A stretch of DNA of 64,000 nt from Lutraria lutraria (lineage: Eukaryota > Mollusca > Bivalvia > Venerida > Mactridae), in assembly GCA_964023205.1 (NCBI GenBank), contig OZ026842.1:7044408-7108407 (forward strand). Direction: 5' to 3'. Within the stretch, counting starts at the first letter, position 1. Each line of letters starts with the position of its first letter. The notes under the pieces were generated by a model. That model did not search any database. It was not told the origin of the DNA and saw only the letters and a list, made by a program, of their open reading frames with translations. Of this stretch, positions 1-12,816 are shown one piece after another. The position numbers were made by a program, and so were the translations under genes.

Positions 1-122
1 TTGTTTCTGGTAGCATGCTCCTTTTAAAATAGGGTAGATAGGTCACAGCCTTTATTGGCTCACGAAAGCGTGTGGAATGGTAAAAACTGAGAAAGTTCAT
101 GTACCGTTCCTTAGGCTAATAG

Positions 123-200
123 AAAGTCTTTAGTCGCGGGGAAAATTAGGGTCGGTCCGGTAGCCAGTAACAAACATTTGTTTTTACGCTTAAACGATGC
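123..200 (+). repeat. dispersed repeat 'TTGTTTCTGGTTACC', copy 1
   Basis: Shares a ~75-bp core (gtcgcrgggaaaat ... aacaaac ... tttttaygc) with 49990-50062 and, in reverse orientation, with 1650-1716, 58108-58160 and 58556-58606. The first 50 bases of the window (ttgtttctgg...) look like another end of the same family. Confidence 0.45.
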
Positions 201-946
201 TTAAGTGGCATTTGTAAACGTTTTCTGTTAATGTCAGTCAGCGACAGTTTTTAAGACTCCTTTCAAATAATGACATATTCAATTTGTATCCGTAAGTTTG
301 TAATAAATAAGATACTTGGTTTCATATTTTGATAATGATATAATATATTACATAATGAAGAATTAAGTACCTTACATTATCAGACACATCATATGCAGCG
401 AAATGATAATTTGGTTATTTTGGAGGAAATATCATTTGCAGCGAAATGATAATTTGGTATTTTTGGGGCGGTACTATCAAATAATTCATGCTCGTTGGAA
501 TGCAAAACGCGTACGCCAAGTGCTGGTTTGTTTGGTAACAAACTTACCGAGGAATTATTTACACAATAAAAATCCTATCATTAACTTGCTCAAGTTCTTA
601 TATTGCGTGCATTTCAATTAGACATCATTAGACATCTGCGCATCGTTAGGGGTCAGTTTTAAATAGAGAGTATGTTTTTTTATCTCATAAGTAGCGGCTG
701 AAGACTCCATCATTAGTCTATGAAGATAGGGTTGATGTATCATCATTGTCTCGTGCCAATTATACGAAAAGAGTTTGCTTACAACATGCAGTTTACATTC
801 TTACATGCATGTCTGCAGAACATAAAACTTCTAAAACGAGCTTTACGCGGTAGAGTCAATAAAATGTTTTTTTGGAATCGTCCGTAATGTTTTCAAGAGT
901 CACGCTAACTGCTGACTTTCTACGATCTTTTTAGTATCTTAATTTA
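201..946. other. no gene recognised
   Basis: AT-rich; only short chance open frames. A partly repeated aaatgataatttggt motif occurs at about 400-460. Nothing else seen. Confidence 0.6.
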
Positions 947-1129
947 TACAGTACAACCTCTCCAGATTAACGGCCCTCTCTTGTGCAACAACCCTCCATT
1001 CGACAACAACATGATTTTCCCGAAAGCACGATTTAACTATCAATTTAACCTCTCTAGAGCAACAACCTCTCAACAACAGCATACTTTTGCTACTCCAAAA
1101 GGGTGCTGCTTTAGAGAGGTTGCACTGTA
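947..1129 (+). mobile_element. MITE family A, copy 1
   Basis: Starts TACAGTACAACCTCTCC and ends GAGAGGTTGCACTGTA: imperfect terminal inverted repeats with outer TA, as in Tc1/mariner-derived MITEs. The interior holds repeated caacaacctc. No coding capacity. Eight further copies are in the window. Confidence 0.75.
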
Positions 1130-1649
1130 GAAGTAAACTTTCAAATGTGAATTAAGTACTTATCGCGTAATCATAGGTAAATATTTGCCTTGAGTAATGA
1201 TACAAATGTAAACTATGTTAAATCATTATCAGTTTGTGGAACTTATTAAGTACTTTATTTTTACTGTGAAATACATACCTAGAATTTGTTTTTGTTCGGA
1301 GATTTTGTTAATATGAAACGAACTTCAAAAGCATCTCAACTTCTTAAATGATAGAACTTTAAGGAAGACATTTTACTTCCGGTTTTCTACTTCCGTTCTA
1401 AGCCGCTAATGGACCCAAATTACTAAAAGTATCGACAAGAAAACATGTAGACTTTGACTGGAGAAAAGTCTGAAGGTAGCAGAAAAAAGTGGAATCAGTC
1501 TAAGTAGGGTTAGCATTGATCATGAAAATGTGTTCTTAGCTCGTGACTTCCATCAACTTTCAAGGCGTCTCTGATAGTGTTAGACGCATCGTATGTATGT
1601 AAATTGGGAAACAATTCAGCACGCACAAATCATGGATAACAAAGTCTAC
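1130..1649. other. no gene recognised
   Basis: AT-rich unique-looking DNA with no convincing ORF or structure. Confidence 0.6.
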
Positions 1650-1716
1650 GGCGTAAAAACAAATGCTTGTTTCTAGTTACCCAACCTGTCTTAATTTTTC
1701 AACCGCGACCCTAGAC
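1650..1716 (-). repeat. dispersed repeat 'TTGTTTCTGGTTACC', copy 2
   Basis: ggcgtaaaaacaaatgc then tgtttctagttaccc, the reverse orientation of the copy at 123-200. Confidence 0.45.
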
Positions 1717-1722
1717 TTTTTA

Positions 1723-2034
1723 TAAAGAATATTTACCTCCCATGGCAGCCATTTTGGTTGGCAAAATTCATATGCGCTTAACAGAAAAAAAGCATGAAAT
1801 TGGTTGTCAAACCAATCATTTTATGAAAGACAACTTAAACATGGAGTTGTGAAGGTCATTAGCACATCAGGTTTAAGAAAATGTAGTTGTCACATATGAA
1901 TATCCTAAACATATATTTAGAATTATCAAAACAAAATATAAATATCTTTTACCAATGCTTGTTGAATTTGCCAAGCAAGATGGCCGCCATTGGAGATAAA
2001 TATTGTAGAGGTGGTAACTATGTATAGTAAAAAC
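1723..2034 (+). mobile_element. ~315-bp foldback MITE (family O), copy 1
   Basis: Ends form inverted repeats around aatatttacctccc and gggagataaatatt-like sequence, with gatggccgccat near the right end. A clearer copy lies at 28433-28756. The left end here is abutted by the preceding repeat and may be truncated. No coding capacity. Confidence 0.65.
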
Positions 2035-2517
2035 ATCCTACCTACCCTATTTTTGATGAGCATATAACCAGAAACAATTTAACAGTTGTTTAGGCCTAAC
2101 TATGTAATACAGATTTCAATGTAAATGACGTAACTTTACGATTCTGTTTCACAGATTAGTAATTAATGCCAAGACTTTGAGAACAAGAATTTTATGAATT
2201 TAACTTGAAGCAAAAAAAAAACACAGGCGCCTTTTGTTTTAAATTTTAGTTTTTTGCATTTTATATTTTGAGAAATCAGACGAAAATGATCTAAAATTTA
2301 TGTTTTGTATTCCTTTCCCATCGGTCATGCGATGCCGCACTTTATCATTAATGGGATTTTGAGATATAATTATTACAGCCACATTGTTAGGATTCATGGT
2401 AAATTTATTATTTAAAAAAACAAGACAGACAATTGATGAATAATACGTGCTTAGTTCCATTGTTTTGAACGTTTTTTTACATAGCTGTTTTTTTCGTTAC
2501 TGCTTCAAGCTCCGTTT
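2035..2517. other. no gene recognised
   Basis: AT-rich; carries the short shared motif gagcatataaccagaaac (2055) that recurs at 22141. The minus-strand open frame at 2239-2460 has no recognisable features. Confidence 0.55.
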
Positions 2518-2925
2518 GGGTAGGTCGTATATCTAGTGGTAACGCGTTATACTACCAATCGAACCGTAGTGGGTTCGAATCCAGGCTCCGGTTTCCGATA
2601 TTTCTGGGAGGCTATTTCAGAGTTGTCCCATCACCACTGTGTAAACTGGTTCCCGTCGACTTGTCTGTACACCTTCGGTGCACTGCAACATGGAACGGGA
2701 ACCAGTTTAAGTACTAAGAAATTCACAGGAAAACTGGTTGAGCGCGTATCGGTGCTTTACACCTGGCACGATAAAAAAAACAGGAAATATTTCGAAAATA
2801 TAAGTAGGGAAATAAATGCCTGATTCTCCAGTATCGTCTCTCCCCTCTCTCTGGGACGGCCCTGAAATGACCATAGATGTTGCAACAGATAAACCATACC
2901 ATTCAGTCTCCGCTGGGTAGTTGAA
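2518..2925 (+). mobile_element. tRNA-derived SINE (family S3), copy 1, with nested micro-element
   Basis: A tRNA-like head with a box-A-like segment (atctagtggtaacgcg) and box B (gggttcgaatcc) is followed by a body shared with 23155-23650, notably gtatcggtgcttta and cctgaaatgaccata. The GGTTCCCG micro-element lies inside it at 2643-2708. Confidence 0.7.
2643..2708 (+). mobile_element. GGTTCCCG micro-element E1 (66 bp)
   Basis: Inverted ends aaactggttcccg / cgggaaccagttt with interior ttcggtgcactgcaacatgg. Inserted in the SINE body. Confidence 0.75.
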
Positions 2926-4004
2926 AGATTTGAATTAAATGTTTACGAAGCAACTATGTATACGTACATGCTCTATTTATCAATCATCCAATCTGTCAGA
3001 CGCTCGCTGTTCATCAAAGTAAAACATTCTTGTTGTTGAATAGTTCGGCTAGATAAGAAAACTATATCAGAATGAAAAGTAATAGTAGTGTGCATAATGT
3101 GTTCTTTAACAGTTCCAAATATTTCTTGCGAGAATTTACGAGAATTGACGTGAATTGACGAGATTATGGCGAATGATTTCCATCATTATTTACTACAACA
3201 TCGATTACCTCGTAGATACGTTAATTAGATATCAGTGCTCGTGTTAATTGTAAGATAAGATATCACGTGCTAATTTACGTTTCGACATTGGCTATTCTAT
3301 TATCACAGTATGATACAATATGTAATAAAGCTACATTTTGAACATGCGTTCAATAAATGTCTGTAAGTAACAAGGTAAGCGCGGAAATAGGGCTCCGGGG
3401 AAAAAGCTAGACAATCTCGTGTTTAAAGGCAGTAAATAATACTAGGCCTGTGCTCGGGAGAAAATAAATTATTGACCTTGCAATTCCAGGAAAGTGGTTC
3501 CATCAATTGAGTAGTTTTAAAATAATATTTTACGCAGAAGGTAGGGGAAACTAATAGAGAAACTCGTAGATCCTGGGTTAATCAAAATGCGCAACGAAAA
3601 CTCACTCAACAACAAATGTCTAAACTAGTCGTAGTAAATGAAGGAAGCCGGAAATGAAACTAATGGTATTTATACTAATTGCGTCCGAATTCTCTACTGG
3701 GCACTCGTTACTACAACGAAACCCCGACTTTCCGATAACAGATTATACGAAGCTTTTGTGTAATCATAAATATAATTCAGTTTGTCCCGATTTTTTCACA
3801 ACCATTATACATACAAACACATTTTGATGTACCATACCATTGATTATCCGAAGCCGCCGATTTTTTTTCGAACTAGTATTTCGGACACGTCAGTTTCGGA
3901 TAATCAAGGTTCTATTGTTAATGAGATTATTGTGTCCCTTTGGTATTGAATAAAGTCTTTAACTTATGAGAAATACAATGAATGAAATGCATTCACGGTG
4001 TTTG
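2926..4004. other. no gene recognised
   Basis: A minor degenerate run of cgagaattgacg-like units at about 3127-3165; otherwise nothing. Confidence 0.55.
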
Positions 4005-4184
4005 GGTTGTCCTTAAAACATTGTGTTTGGTGTGACGCTACCTGCTCATCTAAAAAGCCTTTATCTTACTTTTTTGGCCACTGGGGAAAACATTTTGTTT
4101 TCAATAAACAATCACTAAATAAATATTTCCTACCTACTCAACCACTGTAAAAAATCTCTGGGTAGTGTTACCGCAAAAAGCAAC
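4005..4184 (+). mobile_element. MITE family P, copy 1 (diverged)
   Basis: Matches ends and interior of the copies at 39663, 58830 and 59408: gacgctacct near the left, cctacctac and gggtagtgttacc near the right. Confidence 0.55.
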
Positions 4185-7100
4185 AATTTAAGCATTTCAT
4201 TGACTATCAGGAAGGCTGAAAAAATCCCTGAAATTGTTGGTATGGCAACCATGGAAACTGTTATTAATGGCGACAAAAATGGCGTCTCTTATAGGTCTGT
4301 ATATCACTTTACATCACGACTTTATACATTACATCTGAAGCTATTAAATATCTGTTACTCCATACTCGTATTTTACAGAATATGTCAAAGTTTCGACCGC
4401 AATGTGTGATCAAAGGATCTCATATCAGAGACTGTCGTTACTAGACCCTCTTGGCAGAAAAAGTTCAACACACTGGTTCTAATTTCCTTTATTTTTACCT
4501 AAGCATAATTAAGGATGATATTTCTGGCAAAGCTTCTAAATTTTATCATTATATAATACCAAAAAAATGGATTTGTTTAATTTATAAACTCATTGTTGAA
4601 CTTAACTAAGTACAAATGTATTTGCATTAAACTACAGTACTATATTAGATTGACAGTATGCAGTGATATTGCGTTAAATCAGACTACATGCAATTCATTC
4701 CGAACAAACACATTTTCAGATTTGGAAAAAGTCTGCATCAAAAACAAACAAGCACCATTTTATTACTCGTGTTTGTTATAAATCAATATTGTGTTAATGC
4801 ATTTCATCGCTGTCCCTGTGAATTGCGATAAAAATTGTTAACACTTGTTGTAAAACGGTCCCAGGTTCTGACAGAAGTCCGCTATTTCTTACCAAATTAT
4901 GACGTAAGTCTCAGTTCTTGGTTAACACATCTTCATTGTTCTAAAAAACGATTAATTCTTATCATACATATGAAGGATTTCATAAGAGCAAATCATATGA
5001 GCGAACCATTAATTAGCCAGGGCAGATGCTTCCGTATGTCTGTAGCTGATAAGCATTTTAGCCTTACGGAAATCTGAACAGACAAAAGTTTTTGTTTGCC
5101 TGACTGCCAAAACGTTTTCCTCATATCCACATCGCGAAAACTGATGATAAATATGAACCCATTTATTTATTCATTAAGCGTTTTTTCATCCGAAGTTTAT
5201 GTGGATTTTAATAAAACTTGAAGCTCCTGCCTTAATGGAATTAAATCTTAATAATTAGAACATTCAGGTTAATGTCTGGACAGAAAAATAGAAGCTTGAA
5301 TCATTGGAAAAATATTAGTTTTCTTTGTTTTTGTTTCTTCGATAAAGCCAGCTATTTGAACATAATGTATACCTTAATGCTCCAGACGACGTAATGAATG
5401 GAAGTCTTTCTTTAATCTATACTTTAAAGTCAGTTAAATGGCGTAATGTTCGTACAATTATCATGAATTGTGGGTATTGAATTTGCCATCTCTTATATTA
5501 GTAGATAAACACAGTTTGTTTTTGTCTGGTTACAGGACATTATTGTAATTAGTTTTGCAATAATTCAGTAATATCTTCGAGATAAATCGGTTTGCAATTA
5601 AGTCCAACATGATTGTCCCATTATGGAGCATTTAGTTCTTTTCCCCTGTAAACTGATACTGCTATAAAATCGGACGTCTCCTCTTGTTTATAGTATTAAG
5701 ATTATCCATAATTGCCTTCTAGTTCTTTGAGTATGGCACAGATCATCCATTTCCACTCCTGTATTATTGTAGGGTCAATATCATTCGAGATGTTTTATTC
5801 TGAGTTTTTGCGGCGAAATAATAGAAAGTAACAACGGTTGAATGATGTTATAATTATACATATCTGTATTACTAATTTATTCAGGATTAATGATCATAGA
5901 ACAGAAAGTTTATTGAACACACTTTAGACTTCAGTAGAGTTTCTAACCATTAGTGTCAGTTTTATAAATCTGTCTAAGCTTTTATCTTTGATTGCACCCC
6001 AGAGCACATTAAGTGATTGAACTTATGAACAGAGGATCTTAATATACTCTTCTAAGATCAGCATTACATGATTATAACACCATCGCTATTATTGAAGCGT
6101 CCGCACGAAATAGTTACAAATAAAATGGAATTCGTTTTCAAGATCATCTTAATTGCAAAAGATGCATGAATCATTCACCGGGCTAAGTTACTGTGTCAGG
6201 TATTGGTTGTACTTTCTGGCATAAGATGGTTTATATAATCCAATATTCCCATTAACGATTATCCAAGCGTATAGTCGAACCGGTGCGATGAGGATTTTCG
6301 TAAATCACGAACAGTAAATAATTCCAGATTGTACGATTTTGGCTGTCAATCTTCACAGCACCGAGGCTTATGTTTTATTTTGGAGAGATCTTCATCATTA
6401 GAAAACCGTTTCAGTTGGAAAACAATTATGTTATGTGTTGATAAAACTGTCAGAATAAATATCCATTACATTTCTATTGTATTCTCCTTCTTTTACTTCT
6501 TACTTTTAGATTCTACTCACGAACATGTGTTGAATCTGTACGTATCTTACTAGTGTCCAACTTCCAAGAATGCAAATCTTATGAAGTAGTTAATGAGTTC
6601 CTTTTCGCTATTTTATCACAATTGGGTTTAATTATTTTGATCTTTGCTACTCTTCAGAGAACTGGATAATAGATGTAGTTGTCAAGTATCATATAATGAC
6701 TAACATGTGTTCATTAAATTGACAAAAAAGCAATGTTTCTCCTTGTAGCATGCTCGTGAGATCTTAGATATTCCATTATTGTGGTCGATATGATGTTCTC
6801 TTGGCATAATTCTTACTGAGTATCTAGCGGTGCTTTCTTGATACAAATGAACTGTTACAATATTAACAAAATGGATTGATATTTCGTGGTTCTGAAACAA
6901 CACGCACATGTGAACGTTCTGATATTTTCTTTTTGTGTGATAGGTGTACTTCTCTAGTGTGAAGAAATTTCGTAATAAAATCGATTCCAACTCGTATCAA
7001 ACTGCATTTTAGTTTGAATTATGCATTATTCGCAGAATATAAATTTAGGACTTGTAACAAAACAGTACTAAAATATATACATCGCAGAAATAAAATCTCT

Positions 7101-8000
7101 ACATAAGATGCCCATCGTATTGATCTGCGAGAAGGAATGCCATATTCCAAGGCATGACAAGTGTAGTGGAAGTAGCGTGCGGCCTCGTTTTCGCAATAAT
7201 CCTTGTCACTTGAATGTTCGCCTAAAAGCGTTTTAACGACTTGGAGATTCCAAGCGCTTTTATGATTCTGAAAAAAAACCTTAGCGGCGGAAGAGCTGTA
7301 TATTTCTGCTAATGGACATTCGTTTGTTGGCATTATTTACTGTATGAGGAAGTTACCGTTCCTTAAATCAATAGTATCAAGCGACCTGCACGCGTTAATC
7401 AAAATCAAAGCTTTTCATAATGTTTGCTAGATTGAGAACTCCTTTCAATATTGTGTGTCAATATTGATCGAACGCGCCCGGAACACACAATATCCAAATA
7501 GAATTTCTTTTAAATTGTGGTTTTTGTCCACGAACGAATGCACTTCTCTCGATTTGATAATTCATGATTCCTTTGATTTCTACTGATAGAAAGCACTTTC
7601 ATCTGAAATTGACTTTTTTCATTCTGTATGAAATTTTGATTGAATGCCTGCTCAATAATGGGGATCTATCGTGCTTAAATGCCCGGATGCATACCATCTC
7701 CGAGCTTTGTTTTTCTGCCGCCATACTTCAATGACTGTTTAAAGCACGTTCTCGGCGTACAAATCAGAAATTAGAATGACTGTAATGAACGCATGCAAGA
7801 TCTCATTTGTGATAACATACAAATATGAATTTGTATCAACAGCTGTTCAGTAGTTAAACACGTGTACTTATATTTGTTTAACAATATTCATCACCTTTCC
7901 CAACTGATGAATGACTGTAATTTATCAAATTTTACCCAGAGTTGTCGTTCCTGCTACGCTCACAACTAACGAGTGTGTGGATTGGAAAGGAATTGTATGT
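4185..8000. other. no gene recognised
   Basis: Long AT-rich stretch. Open frames up to 104 codons (minus strand, 7019-7333) lack recognisable domains, splice context or codon bias. No clear repeats seen by eye. Confidence 0.5.
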
Positions 8001-8075
8001 AAACTGGTTCCCGTTGACCTATGTGTACAAACTATAAAGCCTTTGGTGCACTGCAATATGGAACGGGAACCAGTT
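8001..8075 (+). mobile_element. GGTTCCCG micro-element E2 (75 bp)
   Basis: aaactggttcccg left end, cgggaaccagtt right end, with the shared interior ctttggtgcactgcaatatgg. Confidence 0.75.
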
Positions 8076-8094
8076 AGATTTATATGTAGCAAAC

Positions 8095-8251
8095 TACAAT
8101 AAAACCCCTGTAAACCGGCCTCCTTCCGGACCGAGCCAAAAGTCCGGTTTTCCGAGAACTTTCGATAAAAAATGGGACTATATATACCGTTCTTTTTTTC
8201 CAGAAAAAAATGCGATTTTCAGGGTGTCCGGTATTTAGAGGCAATACTGTA
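8095..8251 (+). mobile_element. MITE family C, copy 1
   Basis: Starts tacaataaaacccctgtaa and ends gcaatactgta. The interior has repeated aaaagtccggttttc-type motifs, as at 38295-38471. Confidence 0.65.
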
Positions 8252-8794
8252 TTTACTATTTATCTACATTTAAAGCTATTGATTTGATTTGTTCACGAGT
8301 TAAACATGTATATATTTTTTACACCTTCCAGTTGAGTTTTTCCTTGGAAGTCAATACTTATTGTAGTGACATTGTTACGTTACCTCGCGGAAATGCTGTG
8401 ATATTTTACCTGGTAATCATTCATGTGCCAATATCCACGGCTTCAGCATGTTTATGTCAAAGAAAAGTGAACACTGATATCAGTGTGTATGTTTTACTGA
8501 GAGTTCTCTATCGACTTTTGAAGGAAACTAAATATGCTTGTCTTAAATGACATCCTTATAGAATTTTCCATTAACCAACCGACTACTTTGTAACTTCACG
8601 ATATAAATGCAGACATTATGCTGTATTTATGACCTATGTGTCAGACGATGTAATAATGTGATTACTATACGAAATGGTAGTGTCCAAAAACACTCTCAAA
8701 AGAATCGATATCAAATCAGTCGTTTTGGATTTTCTTTTGGCTTCGGTTTTTAATATGCGTGTATTGAAAGCTTTCACGGCTTATCAGTTGTCTG
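8252..8794. other. no gene recognised
   Basis: An 88-codon open frame at 8284-8550 has no recognisable feature. Nothing else seen. Confidence 0.5.
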
Positions 8795-8863
8795 AAACTG
8801 GTCCCCGTGCCATGTTGCATTGCACCAAAGGTTTTGTACAGACAGAGGCAACGGGAACCAGTT
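8795..8863 (-). mobile_element. GGTTCCCG micro-element E3 (69 bp)
   Basis: aaactggtccccg / cgggaaccagtt ends; the interior ccatgttgcattgcacc is the reverse of the other copies. Confidence 0.72.
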
Positions 8864-8986
8864 AATTATCTTATCGGAAAGGTTTTAGGTAATCTATATA
8901 GAGTATAGATGAAGTTTTTTTACATAATTGATAAAAAATCACACTACTTTTCCCAATTATGAGCACAATTGTACATCTTTGACTTT

Positions 8987-9192
8987 CTTTGGTAGAGTGG
9001 TTAAGGTCTTCAGATCACTGTGAACTCTCACTGATAGAGGCTCGTGGGTTCGAGCCCCGCTACCGACCATGTCTCTTCATTTGAGAAAGTAGGCAGTGCT
9101 TAAGGAGGATGGGAGTCTAGGAGAAATGATGGTGAGGTGAACTGTCTGCCTCATATGACTCTGGCTGTTGAAAAGGGGCGTAAAACTAACAA
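8987..9192 (+). mobile_element. tRNA-derived SINE (family S1), copy 1
   Basis: tRNA-Leu-like head (gtagagtggttaagg, ctgatagagg, gtgggttcgagcccc) followed by a body ending gttgaaaaggggcgtaaaac. Copies at 24220-24450 and 59832-60077. Not a functional tRNA: the acceptor arm does not close. Confidence 0.75.
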
Positions 9193-11187
9193 ACATCATT
9201 TTGACATGGCATTAATCTGCTTTGTTTTGTAGATTTGTAAATACGAACGAAATAGCTCCTTTGTTGCTCAAAACAGTAAAATAATTAATACATCACTATT
9301 TAAAATAAATATCGTTTGGATTTATAATACCAAACCAGACAGCAAAATTGAATGTCTGACCTTTCATTCTGTCGTCTACCACATTAAGCTGGCATGCTCA
9401 TTCAAATACCATGTGACTTTAGTGGAATGTAAATATCACCGAAAAGTTCAATTTTACCAAGTCATACTCACACGTTACCACAGTCTATCGCCTATTTTGT
9501 CATTTCTTCGTTTCTGTTTAATGCGAGGAAAGCTTTTGTCAAATAAACGCTTTGTAGCACAACCTTTCTTTGAAGTAAATTGTTTGACAAGCGCCTTCGT
9601 CACATAGATTGCTCATCGCGAGCGATATCCTAATTGAGATATAATTGAGCGCAAGATTGATATCGATTCCACATTGGAACAGATTCATTTTCTGAGAAAT
9701 TTGCTAGAAATGGTCCAGTAGGCTTTCTATACGAATTTGTCGGGTTATCACGGTAAATTGCTATAACAGAAAGTGAGGAAAATTATTTCGTCAAAAATTG
9801 TTCCTGTTTCCTATGCTGAGTATGAAATATGAGCGAAAAGAGACAGAAATGAACTCAAGTAGTTCTTCGCACGCAAGAGAGATTTTTATCAGCGGACGTT
9901 CGGAATTTCCTTTCATGTAATTGACTAAATGTGCTTCGACCATTTCATGAAACACAGGAATTACTTTGGTGTTTGAATGGCGTTGTTTATTTAATTGTAT
10001 TTTGTTTTTCTCTGCTATATGATTTATGGAGACGTGTGATGGGACCTGGCTATAAACCAAATTATTCGGACGGTTTAAATACGGCTCATTTCCTTGACGT
10101 TTAGCTATTACTCTGCTCGCAACATATAAAAGAAAAAGATAAATGTCTTGAATAAATGCAGGATGTCCATCAGTGAACAACAATTATAAAAAATGGCATG
10201 AAATGAAAATGTGATATAAAATCATTACGTTTGATAAAATGATTGCATTTAATACCCCGCAATTTGTAAGTCCGCATTCTACTTCAGACAATCATGGAAC
10301 GCATTGTGCGGCTACACGGCATCGCTTCACGCAAAACCCAAATTCACGTGACTTTAATGTCCAATCGAATTGTCAGAAATACATTAAGTTCTGTGGTATT
10401 TTCCGTCGCCTTTTTTTAATGCTATATCGCAATTTTAGATGCGTTTCCTTTGAGACTAATCATAATCCAATCTCACGCTATTATAGCAATGTTTCTGCGA
10501 TATTACTTTCATTATCTAAGAGGTAGTTCCAAAACATTTTCCAAGTCATATTGATATAGGTCCAGTAATTATATTACGTTAATCACAGAATGCAATTCAA
10601 CTCCCTGTAGTTGGGTTTGATTAAAGAAAATTTAATTATATCGATGTTACGAAATGTTTAATGAAACATGGCTATAGCATCATAGTGTGTCAAAGCACAC
10701 CTATTGAACCTATAGACCGGCATATTACCATATATGGCTCGAAAATTTTATGTACTGTATTCCCATAGCAATGATGGTGGGACAAACGAATTTTGATAAA
10801 TCACATTTTTATTTGATTTATTTTGAAACATTCGTTTGCAGTGCATTTTGTATAATTTTGTTATAAATGATTCCCGAAGAGACTCTAGGTTTCTTTTTTC
10901 ATATCAAGTAAATTGAATTATGTTTCTCTGTTTATCTTTTACATATTTATCTTCCAAAAGCTAACAGCAACTGCTGCTTCTCGTATAGATAGATTCGATG
11001 AAAACGGTAACCTCTCTATTGTTTCTGATTTAATCTTAATGACGTCAAACATGGATGTCTTCATTTTGTAGGAAGCCAAAACGGGAGTTCAGATTTTATA
11101 GTTCCACTTTCCGTAGCCGCCACTCGCTTGGTGCGCTTGTATTTTGATACGAACCAACGTACTACCTATATCCGCTATGCAATGGTT
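9193..11187. other. no gene recognised
   Basis: Contains a 130-codon minus-strand open frame (9791-10183) and a 95-codon plus frame (10239-10526). Neither resembles a known family or shows exon signals. Confidence 0.5.
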
Positions 11188-11217
11188 AAACTGGTTCCCG
11201 TTCCATGTTGCAGTGCA
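11188..11217 (+). mobile_element. GGTTCCCG micro-element E4 (half copy)
   Basis: Only the aaactggttcccg end and the ccatgttgcagtgca interior remain; the other terminus is missing. Confidence 0.6.
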
Positions 11218-12654
11218 AGTCAATTAAATTCTGCTACCATGCCGAATACTTTAAGTACTTTGATTAAAAATACGATTAATTGTGGGTTATTTTTAATTTT
11301 ATTATTGAAATTTTGCTGGCGAAACATTTTAATTTTGTAGGTAAAATTTCGTTCCGGTTCTTAAGCTAGGATTTAAAATTCAAAATTGATTTTAAATTCA
11401 AGACCTGTGTCATCAAGTTTTAAACATATCTTTAATTCTTATCTTTACATCTAAATTCGATCACATTTAAAAACCTCTTAACTTTTTATATTTTTATCAA
11501 AAATTTAATTTATGCAAATATTATGTATCTTTGGGGTTTATTGTCACATAAAACAAGAAATTAATATGTAGTAATAGTATTATAGTATACTTTTAAGAAT
11601 AGGTGGAAAGATTTGCCCCGATATTCAAACCGGATGCCGGTTGACATTATTTCAAATGTCCCGTACTTAAGTCATATTAAAGTCATATATTACAAAGTAC
11701 AAAGTTTACCGGTATGAAACAAATATTAAATGATAGAAATGCGATATTTATTTTAGCATTATTTTACAACCGAATTATGTAAATTACTAATCGGCTTTAC
11801 CACCCTTTTCCTGCATCTCGGATGGTTTAGTGGTACTTGAAATTTAAGTACACAAACTATATAATATTACAAAATAAATGTTTGAACATATGATATCATA
11901 GTACTCCATCAGCTTGAGTATTACACCATATATGTTGATTTGTTTGTTTTTCTTAAATTAAATAAATAGCTGAACATATCCGGTCTTTGCTGCACCATGA
12001 AGTCAAAGGAGTTCCGAACATAGCGTTTATTAGCAAAATACATTCCGTCTGGCGTAACTCTCCCCCCTGTAAGACACCAGTCTTGTTATATTATGTTAGG
12101 ATCATTATTCTTCGACGTAAAGCATTTCTCTTTTCTATAAGTTAAAAACTACCAGACGATAAGATAGAAGATACTCACACGGAAAAGAAAGTGTGCTCTT
12201 CGTTAAAGGAAACCTTAAATTTAAGTAAATGCTTGCCCCACATTCTTATCCAATCTGTGACAAGGATTAAAAAAATAATTTGGCTTTCTTATCTAAATAT
12301 AAGATCGACGTTCAAACTTCTGCGTTCAAAGACTGCTTGTACTGGTAATATCCGCCACAAATGACTCTGACTGTTGAAAAGGTGCGTAAATTTCAAACGA
12401 ACCAACAAATTATGTACTAGGCAAATAACGTTTACAAATTGTACAAGACCATCCAAACTGTGAATTATAAGAGGCGGACTAACACCAGAATTACATATAG
12501 AATTATTATATGAATTGAACAATAACATTTTATAACAGTTATCTAAAATATAATAACCAAGTATTTATTCTGGTACAAGTTAGTTTATAATTTTTATTTA
12601 TTATATATATAATTGGGTGCCTACGTGAAAAAAGTTTCCAGGTAATTTTGGAAG
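11218..12654. other. no gene; SINE S1 3' fragment at 12358-12406
   Basis: atgactctgactgttgaaaa and the following gcgtaaa match the 3' end of SINE family S1. The remainder is AT-rich and unrecognised. Confidence 0.55.
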
Positions 12655-12816
12655 AACAGTACCAACTCTCCAGTGCTGCCTTCCCTTAAGCAACAACCTC
12701 CCTTCTACACCTGCATGAATCATGTATTAATTGAACCTCTCTTGAGCAACAGCTTCCCAACAACAACATATTTTTTCTACTTCTAAAGGATGTTGTTGTG
12801 GAGATTTTGCGCTGGT
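12655..12816 (+). mobile_element. MITE family A, copy 2 (diverged)
   Basis: Left aacagtaccaactctccag, interior gagcaacagcttcc, right ggagattttgcgctggt: a decayed member of the CAACCTCTCC family. Confidence 0.55.

Noticed and set aside
7019..7333. 104-codon minus-strand open frame
   Set aside because: No family resemblance; length expected by chance at this scale.
8987..9062. Possible tRNA-Leu gene (also 24220, 59832) and other tRNA-like sequences (2518, 17116, 23155, 58239)
   Set aside because: Promoter boxes are present, but acceptor stems do not close, and each is followed by a shared SINE body.
9791..10183. 130-codon minus-strand open frame
   Set aside because: No recognisable domain, no splice signals with neighbouring frames, composition like the surrounding intergenic DNA.
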